Source of the DNA: JACRLV01 sp045863555
GTDB lineage: Bacteria > Planctomycetota > Phycisphaerae > UBA1845 > Fen-1342
DNA length: 64,000 nt
Assembly (NCBI GenBank): GCA_045863555.1
Contig: BTUU01000020.1
Coordinates: 37,611 to 101,610, forward strand
Reading direction: 5' to 3'
Shown here piece by piece: positions 17,260 through 26,481 of this stretch. The position numbers and the translations under genes are program-made. The first letter of the stretch is position 1. Every line of letters starts with the position of its first letter. The notes beneath the pieces are model-generated. The model was given only the letters and a program-made list of their open reading frames with translations, ran no database searches and had not been told where the DNA came from.

Positions 17260-18778
17260 GGTTCGCCTCCTCGGCCGGCAGGAAGACGTCGACCCATTCG
17301 TCGTCGTACCCGACAGCTGGAATCGTCCGTTCGAATTCGCCGATGACGAGCACATAGTCGCTCAGCGGCGTGCGTTCGACGCGGATCCTCCCCTCCGCGT
17401 CCGTTGACCCGGAGTCGACCGCCCTGCCGTTTGCGTCGGTGATCGCATATGCGAGCGCGCCGACCGGCTGTTTGTGATCATCACGAACGATCAGGCGAAT
17501 GTAACCAAGCCACGGAAGGAAGACGTCGATCCACTCGTCCTCATATGCCACCGACGGAATCGTCCGCACATGCCCGGCGACGACGAGCTCAAAGTCCCTG
17601 AGTTGCACGTTATCGAAACGGATGCGGCCCAACGCATCGGTCTTACCGTCGCAAACGGCGGCGCCGTCGACGTCGCGGATCGCATAGGCCAGGTCCGGCG
17701 CCGGCTGTTCGGCATCGTCGAAGACGCATAGACGAATGTAGTTGATCCCGGTTGCGTTGCCGCGGAGGGATCGCACACGGAGCGTATAGAGTCGCTCCGT
17801 GGCCAGACCTTTCACGCTCCAAGGCGTGGGTATGTAGACGATTCCCGGATCATCTCTGTCATCGAACCGGAAATTGACGCCATCATGTGCCCTCTCCGTG
17901 CACCCCACGTCGTCGCGCAGATGGACATTGATTTCGTCGGGAACATCCGTATTCCAGTTGAAGATCGCGAGCTGCTGCCAGGTCAGCCCGTTCGCTTCGG
18001 CCAGGCTCTTTATGCTTTCGCCCGTGCGGACCTTGTGTGTCTCGATGGTTGCAATTCGCACACCGCGGATCGACGGCGGCGGCGCGATTACCTCATCGCC
18101 TTCGATCGGCTGAACCGACCCGTTTCTTTCCGAGTCCGCCTGATCCGCTTCGTCGTCCTGCCGCGGAGTGGTTGAGGGGCGGTCACCAATCGCGACGAAG
18201 CCGTACGTGTCGGTGAGCCGTGCCTCTTCGAGGCCGCACGCGACACTGCACGTACCCGGGTCGATCTCCTGAATGTCGATCATCCCATCCGGCCGCGTGG
18301 TGAATTCGAAGGTCTTGCCGTTCGGCTCCGTGACGCTGAGCACGACGCCCGGAAGCGGCCGGCTTGACGCATCATCCACGACGCGAAACCGGATCCACGC
18401 CGTTTTTTCCGTCGGGCGAAGGGGCGGTATCGCAGGCTCGGGCTCGGGCCGTCGACGAATCGGCGGCGTCGAGCGGAGCGGTCGCGGCGTGCGTGGTTCC
18501 AAGAACACGAGTCGACCCTCCGCGATCTTCGCGAGCATCGTTCGGCAATCCCCGCTGCCGCCCAGCGCCAGCACCTGCCGTGCAGCCGGAGTCCATTCGG
18601 CGTCGCGGATGTCGTGCAGGCGCGGTGACTCGCTCCCTAGCGTGCTGATCACATTCGCACAGCCGGGCGGCACCTCATCCCGGGCAGCGATCATCCGCCG
18701 AGCCGGCGCGCTGCAGATCGCCGCCTGGCACCAGGGCACGGGGCAAGTCAGCCGCTTATCTTCCTTGTCCGCCGCCAC
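17249..18778 (-). CDS. LysM protein with tandem carboxypeptidase-regulatory-like repeats, first gene of the VgrG island
   Basis: A 509-residue protein starting at GTG 18778, with GAAGGGA just upstream. The N-terminus has several Cys (CPVPWCQAAIC). Residues about 140-220 form an Ig-like segment (IRFRVVDDASSRPLPG). A LysM-like region follows (about 265-330, HKVRTGESIKSLAEANGL). The C-terminus is a tandem duplication of an approximately 90-residue Ig-like unit, each copy ending RTIPxVxYxDEWxDVFLP. The same unit type appears at the VgrG C-terminus and in the LysM protein at 12161. It probably acts as an adaptor or wall-binding component of the injection particle (inference). It is divergent from the sigma gene at 18953. 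Confidence 0.8.
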   Translation of the reverse strand: MAADKEDKRLTCPVPWCQAAICSAPARRMIAARDEVPPGCANVISTLGSESPRLHDIRDAEWTPAARQVLALGGSGDCRTMLAKIAEGRLVFLEPRTPRPLRSTPPIRRRPEPEPAIPPLRPTEKTAWIRFRVVDDASSRPLPGVVLSVTEPNGKTFEFTTRPDGMIDIQEIDPGTCSVACGLEEARLTDTYGFVAIGDRPSTTPRQDDEADQADSERNGSVQPIEGDEVIAPPPSIRGVRIATIETHKVRTGESIKSLAEANGLTWQQLAIFNWNTDVPDEINVHLRDDVGCTERAHDGVNFRFDDRDDPGIVYIPTPWSVKGLATERLYTLRVRSLRGNATGINYIRLCVFDDAEQPAPDLAYAIRDVDGAAVCDGKTDALGRIRFDNVQLRDFELVVAGHVRTIPSVAYEDEWIDVFLPWLGYIRLIVRDDHKQPVGALAYAITDANGRAVDSGSTDAEGRIRVERTPLSDYVLVIGEFERTIPAVGYDDEWVDVFLPAEEANHGR

Positions 18779-18952
18779 GCCATTCCCTTCACCAGGTTTG
18801 CGACAACCGGTCCGGCTCCATCTCGCCCCCCCTAGCCAACGGCCGGAAAGTAATGCGCAGGACCGCGCCAAAACCGGCCAAGATCGCTCAAATTCAGGCG
18901 TTCGGCCGGGTCCGGGGGGACAATCGGTGAGTCAGCCAGCTAGAATTGGCTC

Positions 18953-19570
18953 ATGGTCGATGGCGAGAACAGGCCGGGCGAGGACTCCCCCGCCGCCGAG
19001 CCCTCCTCGCGAGAGGTGACCCGGCTGCTTTCGGCCGTCGCCGCCGGCGATCCGGTCGCACCGACGCGGCTCTTCGACCTGATCTATGACCACCTTCGCA
19101 GTCTGGCGCGGGCCCGGATGGCCGGTGAGCGGCGGGGCCACACGCTTCAGGCAACCGCGCTGGTTCACGAAGCATATGTTCGGCTTCTCGGACGATCCGC
19201 CGAGGAGTGGACGGGCCGGGAGCACTTTTTTCGGGCGGCGGCGGAGGCGATGCGGCGGATCCTGGTCGACTACGCGCGGGCCCGGAACGCGGACAAGCGC
19301 GGAGGCGGGAAGGCGGCCCTTTCGATTTCCGGGGTGGCGGATCTGGCCTCCGACGCGGAACCCGCCGGAATTCTGGCCTTGGACGACGCGATCGTGCGCC
19401 TTGAACGGGTAGACGCGCAGGCTGCGGCGATCGTCCGGTTGCGGTTCTACGCAGGTCTGAACGAGCGAGAGACCGCGGAGTCGCTCGGGGTCTCCGAGCG
19501 GACGGTTCGCCGCGACTGGTCCTTCGCCCGCGGCTGGCTCCGCGATGCGCTGGAACGGGAACAGTCCTAA
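18953..19570 (+). CDS. ECF-type sigma factor paired with Ser/Thr kinase
   Basis: A 205-residue sigma factor of the same subfamily as the one at 5734. It shares LQATALVHEAYVRLL in region 2, EHFFRAAAEAMRRILVDYARAR in the linker (only part is quoted) and a region 4 helix-turn-helix (AESLGVSERTVRRDW). It begins 174 bases from the divergent first gene of the VgrG island and ends 52 bases before the kinase at 19623, so the two probably form an operon. Its place between the island and the kinase makes control of the island plausible, but no binding site was identified. Confidence 0.93.
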   Translation: MVDGENRPGEDSPAAEPSSREVTRLLSAVAAGDPVAPTRLFDLIYDHLRSLARARMAGERRGHTLQATALVHEAYVRLLGRSAEEWTGREHFFRAAAEAMRRILVDYARARNADKRGGGKAALSISGVADLASDAEPAGILALDDAIVRLERVDAQAAAIVRLRFYAGLNERETAESLGVSERTVRRDWSFARGWLRDALEREQS

Positions 19571-19622
19571 CGCGGGATCGGCCGGACGAACGCCGATACC
19601 GCTGTTGGCAGAGCAGGAGCGC

Positions 19623-22600
19623 ATGTCGGATTCTCTGGACGTGATCGCCAAGTCCATCATCGACGAAGCCGTGGAGCTGGACGGCCGCGCTCGCGCCGAG
19701 CTGGTCAGTCGCCGATGCGCCGGCGCGCCGGGTCTGCGCGAACGGGTCGATGGGCTGCTTGCGGCGATGGAGATCGAGGATCGGTTCCTGAGCGCGCCGA
19801 GCACAGGTATCGACATCGAAGGCGGGTTCGTGGAAGAGGCGCCGGGCGACCGGATCGGGGCCTACCGGCTGCTGGAGCGCATCGGCCAGGGAGGATTTGG
19901 CACCGTGTTCCTTGCGGAGCAATCCGCCCCGCTCGAAAGACGGGTCGCCCTGAAGGTCATCCGGCCCGGGATGGACAGCCGGCAGGTTCTGGCCCGGTTC
20001 GCCACGGAGCAACAGGCGCTCGCGCTGATGGACCACCCGAACATCGCCCGCGTGTTCGATGCGGGGATGACGGATCGAGGCCGCCCGTATCTCGTGATGG
20101 AACATGTGCGCGGGGAGGCGGTCACCCGATTCTGCGACAGTGAGCAGATGTCGATCCGCCAGCGCCTGCTGCTCTTCCTGGAGATCTGCAACGCGATCCG
20201 GCATGCTCACCAGAAAGGCGTGATTCACCGTGATCTGAAGCCGTCGAACATCCTCGTAACCACCGAAAACGGCCGGCCGGTTGCGAAGGTGATCGATTTC
20301 GGAATCGCGAAAGCGCTGCGTGCTCCCCGCGACGGACGCTCCTCGGTGACGGAAGCGCATCACCCGCTCGGAACCCTGGAGTACATGAGCCCGGAACAGG
20401 CGCAGTCTGCGCTGGGCGGTGTGGATACACGCAGCGACATCTATTCGCTTGGCGTCATCCTTTATGAATTGCTCACCGGCGCGACACCATACGAGGCCGA
20501 TCGGCTTCGGGATGCGACGCTTGCAGAGTGGCAGCGCGTTCTGGCGAAAGAATCGCCACTGCGGCCCAGTCAGAGGTGTTCTTCCGGGGCCGTTCGGATC
20601 AAGACGGCGGCTGGCCCCTCCGACGCGCCGACCGACACCGCGAGACTGCGCGGCGCTGATGCAGGCACGCTGGCCCGTGCCCTGCGCGGCGACCTGGATT
20701 GCATCGTGATGAAGTGCCTGGAGTGTGTGCAGGATCAGCGCTACCAGTCCGTCGACGCGCTTGCCGACGACATTGAGCGGTATCTCTCTGATGTCCCGAT
20801 CCTTGCTTCGCCTCTAGGTGCCGCCTATCGCTTTCGAAAATTCGTTCGACGACACCGTATCGGCGTATTCGCCGGTTCAATTGTGATTGTCGGCCTGGCG
20901 GCAGGACTCGTTACGGCCGCTTACGGACTCACGATCGCACAGGAACAACGTGACGCGGCGCGCGCGGCACAGGACGGCGAAAAACAGCAGCGCCTTTCGG
21001 CCCAGCGCGTTTCGAGCTTTCTGGAACAGATGCTTTCGGGCGCCGCGCCGGAGGTTGCCGCGGGCAAGGACACGTCGCTTTTTCGAGTCTTCCTCGACGA
21101 TGCCGTCAAACGAATCGAACGCGGCGAGCTTCGTGATTCTCCTGAGGCCGAGGCAGACCTTCGAATTACCCTCGCGAATACGTATCACTCGATCGGCGAC
21201 GGCGCAACGTCGTTGCGGCTCCTAGCTCCATTCGATGAGCAACTTGCTTCGATCATCAACGCAAGCGACACGGTTCGCGAACGGCTTGTGGATGCACAGG
21301 CAATGGCGCTATCGATCGTGGCGCGGTTCGACGAAGCGAATGCCCGATTTCGTGAGCTCGCGGCGTTACGAAGAAGCCTGTATGGCGCTCAGGACAAGCG
21401 CGTCGCGATCGCCCTCGCAGCCATCGCAACGAACCTGACGAGTCAGGGACGCATACAGGAGTCGGTGGATGTTTCCAATGAGGCCCTGGAAATCGCAAAA
21501 CACGCCGGCGACTCCGGGACTCTTGCGAACGTACTCACCAACCTCGCCGAACCACTCGGAATGTTGGGAGACCGCGCCGGGGCGATTGCCGCCGCCGAAA
21601 GTGCGCTGGAGCACTGCCGCCGGGCCTATTCCGCGGATCATCCGCATCTCGCGGAAGCGTTGAACAATCTCGCCGCCATGCTGGCGGAATCGGAGGGGCA
21701 GGCGGAAAGGGTCATTGAGTTGCTCCGCGAGTCCGTTGAGATGAAGCGGCGACTCTATCCCGGCGGGCATCCCCATCTGGGCATCGGCCTGCACAACCTG
21801 GCGCGGGCACTTCAGGATCATGGCGAGTTCAAAGAATCGGAACGCCGCTACAAGGAGTCGCTTGAGTGCCTGCGGAAATTCGAACCGCATTTCAGCGCCG
21901 ACCTGATCGCCACGCAGCTTAACTACGCCAATCTCGCCAGAACACGCCAGCAGTCCGATCTACAAGAGTCGTTGGCGCGCGATGCACTCGCGCAATGCGA
22001 GCGTTTGTACCCCGCGGGACACGAGACGACGGCCCTCGCGCTGATGAATATCGCCACGAGTCTTCGCGATCGGGGTCGCAATGCCGATGCCGTGGACTAT
22101 TTTCTGCGCTCAGTTGAAATCCAGCGGCGGGTGCTGCCCGCCGACCACCCGCTGCGGGGAAACGCGCTTTCTGCGGCGGGAACCTCGCAGGTCGACGCTG
22201 GGCGGGCCGGCGAAGCCGTGGCTCCGTTGCGCGAGGCACTTGAGATCCGTCGGCGTCAGGTCAATGCCGATCCGTTGCTGATTTCCGCGTCGCTTGCCGA
22301 CCTGGCATCCGCGATGCTGACCGCGGCCGCAGCGGAATCGGGGGCGGACGAAGCCACCAGTCTTCGGAACGCGAGAGAAGCCGAAGCGCTTGCGGAGGAG
22401 TGTCTGCGCCTGCGGCGCGAGTTACTGGCGCCCGACGACTGGCGGATCGTGAATGCGGACGGAATCCGCATTGCTGCGCAGGTTGAGTTGCTGGGGCTCG
22501 ATCGCGGAGCAGAGGTGCCGGAGAGAGTAGCGAAAATCCGAGAGGCGGAATCCGCACTGCTGGCGGGATATGAACAGCTCGAACAATCGAGCCGCGGATT

Positions 22601-22757
22601 CGACGAAACCCGTCGGACCAGAATCCTCGCTACGGCGGCCCGTCGACTCGTGCGGCTCTATGAGACCTACCGCAGCATCACGCCCTCCGAGGACGCGGAA
22701 CGTTCGGCAGAGCAATGGCGAGCACGAGTCGCCGAACTGGTGCCGACAGGCGGATGA
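19623..22757 (+). CDS. Membrane Ser/Thr protein kinase with TPR tail
   Basis: A 1044-residue Hanks-type kinase. The glycine loop is IGQGGFG (about 87-93), the ATP lysine is in VALK (111), the catalytic loop is HRDLKPSN (202-209), DFG is at 225-227 and the activation segment has MSPEQAQ. A single transmembrane helix (about 421-445) precedes a long TPR region with repeats of the AAESALEHCRRAY...HPHLAEALNNLA type. ATG 19623 gives the usual short N-terminal extension; the frame is open upstream into the sigma gene. All catalytic residues are intact. It is a paralogue of the kinase at 6312, and the pair flanks the VgrG/Hcp island. Confidence 0.93.
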   Translation: MSDSLDVIAKSIIDEAVELDGRARAELVSRRCAGAPGLRERVDGLLAAMEIEDRFLSAPSTGIDIEGGFVEEAPGDRIGAYRLLERIGQGGFGTVFLAEQSAPLERRVALKVIRPGMDSRQVLARFATEQQALALMDHPNIARVFDAGMTDRGRPYLVMEHVRGEAVTRFCDSEQMSIRQRLLLFLEICNAIRHAHQKGVIHRDLKPSNILVTTENGRPVAKVIDFGIAKALRAPRDGRSSVTEAHHPLGTLEYMSPEQAQSALGGVDTRSDIYSLGVILYELLTGATPYEADRLRDATLAEWQRVLAKESPLRPSQRCSSGAVRIKTAAGPSDAPTDTARLRGADAGTLARALRGDLDCIVMKCLECVQDQRYQSVDALADDIERYLSDVPILASPLGAAYRFRKFVRRHRIGVFAGSIVIVGLAAGLVTAAYGLTIAQEQRDAARAAQDGEKQQRLSAQRVSSFLEQMLSGAAPEVAAGKDTSLFRVFLDDAVKRIERGELRDSPEAEADLRITLANTYHSIGDGATSLRLLAPFDEQLASIINASDTVRERLVDAQAMALSIVARFDEANARFRELAALRRSLYGAQDKRVAIALAAIATNLTSQGRIQESVDVSNEALEIAKHAGDSGTLANVLTNLAEPLGMLGDRAGAIAAAESALEHCRRAYSADHPHLAEALNNLAAMLAESEGQAERVIELLRESVEMKRRLYPGGHPHLGIGLHNLARALQDHGEFKESERRYKESLECLRKFEPHFSADLIATQLNYANLARTRQQSDLQESLARDALAQCERLYPAGHETTALALMNIATSLRDRGRNADAVDYFLRSVEIQRRVLPADHPLRGNALSAAGTSQVDAGRAGEAVAPLREALEIRRRQVNADPLLISASLADLASAMLTAAAAESGADEATSLRNAREAEALAEECLRLRRELLAPDDWRIVNADGIRIAAQVELLGLDRGAEVPERVAKIREAESALLAGYEQLEQSSRGFDETRRTRILATAARRLVRLYETYRSITPSEDAERSAEQWRARVAELVPTGG

Positions 22758-22759
22758 AG

Positions 22760-23107
22760 GCCGATCGGCCGACAAACCTGGGGTCTTCCGCAACAGCAGG
22801 CCAGTCTCCACCGCGCCGTCGTAAATGTCCGGGGTCCCGATTCGGTCGCCGACTCGGAAACGTTGCGGAAATCCAGCGAAAACGTGTTGAAGCTAAACCC
22901 GGGGATCGCGAAATCCCCGACGTGCCGGTTATACGCGGTTGCGCCCGCAAGATCGCCCACGTTGAACGACGGCAGCGTCACACTGGTTGTACCCGCGGGT
23001 ACGGAGATTTCCCAAAGGAACTCACCGGGACCCTTCGTCTCGATGAGAGACAGTGAGCCGCCGGCCGCGTTCGCAACGCTCCGCGTGGGCGGTGCGATCC
23101 GTGATCC
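22760..23107 (-). pseudogene. Remnant of a secreted-type protein gene
   Basis: The minus strand is open from a stop at 23108-23110 and reads as ordinary protein: SLSLIETKGPGEFLWEISVP, then LPSFNVGDLAGATAYNRHVG and FSFNTFSLDF. Near 22860 the sense appears to shift frame: a second frame continues with GDRIGTPDIYDGAVETG. There is no start codon with a ribosome site at the proper place, and the piece runs into the end of the kinase gene. I read it as a broken, frameshifted fragment of a secreted protein gene. It fills most of the 540-base gap between the kinase and the beta-helix gene; the rest shows nothing. Confidence 0.4.
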
Positions 23108-23294
23108 TCATTGCATGTCGAGGATTGTCGCGAGACTCGAGCGCGGACGACGCAGCACGATAAGGATTCGCCATCCGGATTCCGCTTGGATGGCCTCGTT
23201 CGGCGTCCGATCGACTTCGCCAGTCGCGGGTGCGGGCCGCGGCCACCTTCCGACATGGGGTTCATTCGCCTATTCGGAAGCGGCGTCTTCGTCT

Positions 23295-25565
23295 TCAATC
23301 CCTCGGCCAGACCTTGTACGTTTGCTTTCCGTCCAGCCTGACTTCGAACGGTCCGGGGAACGGGTTGGCCGAATCCCGGGCGCGCTCGAGATAGTCGGTG
23401 TCGATCTGCAGCGGCGTCCCATCGGCTTTCTCATAGGCGCATCCCGATACCAAGGCCTTGCCCAGCAGCGCGGTTATCACCGGCTTTCTGACTGACGCGG
23501 ACGCCCAAGCCCGGTCTCCGGCCAGTGTCAGGTACCACCCGTCGGGCCGCCGGTCGAGCGTTAGTCCCGGCTGGAAATCCGGCAGCAGCAAGTATCCGGT
23601 ATCGAACCTGGACGGACGCGCGCCGCCCAGAAACACGTTCCCCGCTGCAAAGCACGGCAGCATCGCATCGTCAAACACGCTCAGGCCGCTCTCTCCGATG
23701 AACAGGTTGTTATAGAAACGATGGTCGCCGCTGTCGCCTTTCTGTGCTGGGTGCATTCCCGCAATCGAGGTGGCGTGCGGCGGCTGATACGGCGTGCTGC
23801 GGGTGTCGCCCCGAATGTTCGTCATCCGCCCGGCAATGACGTTGTGCGCGAACGCCACGCCCTGCGAGTTCAGCTCCGCGGAGACCCCGGGCGAAAGGAA
23901 GAGGTTATTGACCACGAGAATGGGCCCGTGCTGCATCTCGAGGAACAGGTCGCCGGCGCCGCCGGTGTTGTCGTGCAGGAGGTTCTCCGCCACCTGCGCG
24001 TTCTGCGCCATCCAATCCAGCCAGATTCCGGCCACGTCGCCGCAACGATAAATGTGGTTGCGGCGGATGACGACGTCAATCCCCCCGTGGAACTTGATGC
24101 CCGCCATCTCCGCGCCGCCAAAGAGCCGCCGGACGTGGATGTCGCGGATCTCGTTGCCGATCACCTCGCTGAACGCGCACCCCAGGCTGCCGACCACACC
24201 GGCCTGCTCGCAGTGGTGGATGTGGTTGTTGCGGATGAGGTGCCCGCCGATCGCCTCCCTGTTCCAGCGTTTTTCGAGGGCGCGGGTGACGGTGCCGACG
24301 TAACCCTCGGCGGATTCGGCGCGGTTGTCCCATTCATCGCCATATTTCCCGAGGGCTACGCCGGAACATTTCGAATAGCTGATTTCGTTGTTCTCGATGT
24401 TCCAGCCCTTGCACCAGAGAGCGGTGATGACGCCGTACTGTGCAGCCGTGGGCGGAGCCCAGTTCGTGGCGGCGTTGCGAAGATCGAACCCTCGTACCGT
24501 GATGTAGTTGATACCGGGCGCAGCGGGCGTGAATACCGTCGGGCGCACGTTGATCTCGACGCGCGCCTTGTTCGGGTTCACGCCGGGGAACTGGGCGTAG
24601 ATCTCGGTGCTGCTCGGGGCAACCTTGATCTGGACCGGTTTGGGCCTGAAGACCAGACACAAGTTTCGAACGCCCGAGGTTTTCCTGATCGATGCGGAAT
24701 ACGTCCGCCAATCCTGCCAGCCCCCCGTCGGGGCGACCTCGCATGTGCCGAGGAGCGGCCCCTCGGGTCCGTCAAGATGCAACTCGACCAACCCGCCGGC
24801 GTCCTGCGGCGCGGCGCCGCGCAGCTCGACGCGGGTCGTTCCCGATCCAAAGTTCACCCCGTCAAAGCGGACCCAGTCGCCCTTTCCGATGTAACCGAGG
24901 CACTTGCCCCCCTCGGCGCAGTCCGCCAACTGGCAGCCCTTCCGGGCCGCGATCGTGTCCGCTGAATGGCGAGCGCCTTCCTCGGGCTTTAGCCACGCGA
25001 CGTTGAGCAGGTACCGCGGGCCCTCGTCGACGACGCCGTCCACGACTGCGAACCAGAGCGGCTCCGAGCCCGGCGGCCTCAATACGTCGTCCAGCTTCGC
25101 CGCCTCCATCAACCACTCGCCCTCAACGTAGACGCAGCCAGTGTGGTGTCGACGGCCCTTATCCGAGAACCAGTCGCCGCGGATGAGATCGGCGTAGGGA
25201 TTAAACGAGCCGAAATACGAATTCGGCAGTGTCAGCCGCCATGTGTCGCCGACGACGTTCTGCCAACCGCTCGTGGGCTCCGAACCGGAGATCACGACCT
25301 TCTCCCCCGGCGCCGCCTGGTATGTAATTCGGCGCACATCGGAGTCGCCGCCGCGCGGCGGGCTCACCCGCTCTCGATAGACCCCCTCGTGCACGGTTAT
25401 CACATCGCCCGGCTCGGCGATGCTTGCGGCGGCGGATATGGTCTTGAACGGTCTGGACCTCGAACCGTCATTGGCGTCGTTGCCCGTGACGGCGACGTGA
25501 TATTCGATGGCGAACGCGCGGAAAACCATGGTGATCGCGAATGCACTCGTCAGTAGCCGTCTCAT
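23295..25565 (-). CDS. Secreted right-handed beta-helix protein with CBM6-like insert
   Basis: A 756-residue protein. The N-terminus is a signal peptide (MRRLLTSAFAITMVFRAFA). Next comes a DUF1565/pectate-lyase-like start, YHVAVTGNDANDGS...RPFKTISAA and VITVHEGVYRERV. Residues about 190-330 look like a CBM6-type carbohydrate-binding insert (GDWVRFDGVNFGSGTTRVELR, WQDWRTYSASI; shown in parts). A long parallel beta-helix region follows with N-rich turns (NNEISYS, IRNNHIHHCEQAG, VIRRNHIYRCGD). This architecture is common in Planctomycetota and Verrucomicrobia polysaccharide lyases or glycosidases acting outside the cytoplasm. The substrate cannot be told. It is not tightly linked to any neighbour. 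Confidence 0.85.
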   Translation of the reverse strand: MRRLLTSAFAITMVFRAFAIEYHVAVTGNDANDGSRSRPFKTISAAASIAEPGDVITVHEGVYRERVSPPRGGDSDVRRITYQAAPGEKVVISGSEPTSGWQNVVGDTWRLTLPNSYFGSFNPYADLIRGDWFSDKGRRHHTGCVYVEGEWLMEAAKLDDVLRPPGSEPLWFAVVDGVVDEGPRYLLNVAWLKPEEGARHSADTIAARKGCQLADCAEGGKCLGYIGKGDWVRFDGVNFGSGTTRVELRGAAPQDAGGLVELHLDGPEGPLLGTCEVAPTGGWQDWRTYSASIRKTSGVRNLCLVFRPKPVQIKVAPSSTEIYAQFPGVNPNKARVEINVRPTVFTPAAPGINYITVRGFDLRNAATNWAPPTAAQYGVITALWCKGWNIENNEISYSKCSGVALGKYGDEWDNRAESAEGYVGTVTRALEKRWNREAIGGHLIRNNHIHHCEQAGVVGSLGCAFSEVIGNEIRDIHVRRLFGGAEMAGIKFHGGIDVVIRRNHIYRCGDVAGIWLDWMAQNAQVAENLLHDNTGGAGDLFLEMQHGPILVVNNLFLSPGVSAELNSQGVAFAHNVIAGRMTNIRGDTRSTPYQPPHATSIAGMHPAQKGDSGDHRFYNNLFIGESGLSVFDDAMLPCFAAGNVFLGGARPSRFDTGYLLLPDFQPGLTLDRRPDGWYLTLAGDRAWASASVRKPVITALLGKALVSGCAYEKADGTPLQIDTDYLERARDSANPFPGPFEVRLDGKQTYKVWPRD

Positions 25566-26073
25566 CGGTCTTCCCCAACAACAGCGGAATTTGACCGCAT
25601 CGCTCAGCTCTCCGCTTGGGCTCCGATCCCTGGCCTTGACAGGCCAGCGGCCGCGCTGCGAACTGCTGGAGGTCTGCGCGGCGTGACTCGATCTCTTGAT
25701 CGAACAGCGGCGGCTTGGCGACCTGTTGGGGGCGTATGCCGCCCCTTACTCTGTCAGCCTCCCGGCAGCGCCCCTTCGCGTGTCAATCCTAACGCGCCGA
25801 ATGGACTCGTTTACTTGTGGGCGCGTCTCGGGCATGCCATTGCGGCCGCCGTACAAGTTGGGCAATAGGTTCTACCGGGAGATGCCCGTGAACCTCGTGG
25901 CACCAGATCTGGCGGGGCGCATCACCAATGCCGCTATTCGCAGTCGAATTCGCCCCTTCAACCCGGGAATTCAGGCGAAACTCGAGCTCCGTCGACATAC
26001 CTGCCCCGCGCCGGAACAATTTGCGCGAGTCCGTCGCTACGACGTACCGGACCCGCCGGATCCGTTCACAGCG
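25566..26073. other. Intergenic stretch without recognisable features
   Basis: About 500 bases upstream of the beta-helix gene. Short open frames exist on both strands (for example 25696-26112 plus) but none has a domain, a good ribosome site or consistent codon use. It presumably holds the promoter of the minus-strand beta-helix gene; no clear -35/-10 pair was found. Confidence 0.4.
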
Positions 26074-26460
26074 TCATTCCGGGTCGCCCGATTCCTGGCC
26101 GCCCGGTTCTGAATCAGTCCGTCTTCCGCAATTGCGAGGTATGATTGCTCTGCCGTCAACAACTTGCGGCGTCTCCAAACACGCGCTCCACCACGCTTCG
26201 GCCTCACCGTACCGGCCCTGGGAGTCGAGAATCTGTGCCAGGATTTGCTGGCAATCGGCGACGTCCTCGTGCTTTGGACCGCGCCTCCTGATGTAACCGT
26301 CGAGCGCCGGACGGCAGATGCGCTCCGCTTCCGCGAAATCGCCGCGTTTCAGGTCGACCTGCGCCAGACAAACCAGATTCCACGCGAGCGCGGGGTGATC
26401 GATGTGTTGCGCGAGGGGGTCTTTCGGGACTCTTAGCCAGTAGTCCAAAGGACCAACAGC
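26074..26460 (-). pseudogene. Decayed C-terminal TPR fragment
   Basis: The last 120 or so codons of this minus-strand frame read as tetratricopeptide repeats: ALAWNLVCLAQVDLKRGDFA and then ADCQQILAQILDSQGRYGEA, with the spacing and residues of the tails of planctomycete Ser/Thr kinases. Upstream of about 26460 the frame stays open but loses any TPR character and runs antisense through the radical SAM gene. No kinase domain precedes it. It is most likely a leftover of a third kinase-TPR gene. Confidence 0.5.
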
Positions 26461-26481
26461 AACCTCTCCTGAAGAGGAGGC

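Noticed and set aside
9294..18778. Complete type VI secretion system
   Set aside because: Only VgrG, Hcp-like and accessory genes are present; no sheath, baseplate, membrane-complex or ClpV gene is in the window.
23721..24965. Plus-strand frame of 414 codons opposite the beta-helix gene
   Set aside because: Shadow frame; the minus strand has signal peptide and beta-helix repeats.
25696..26112. Plus-strand frame of 138 codons in the 25.6-26.1 kb gap
   Set aside because: No recognisable motif, no ribosome site, and it overlaps the TPR remnant.
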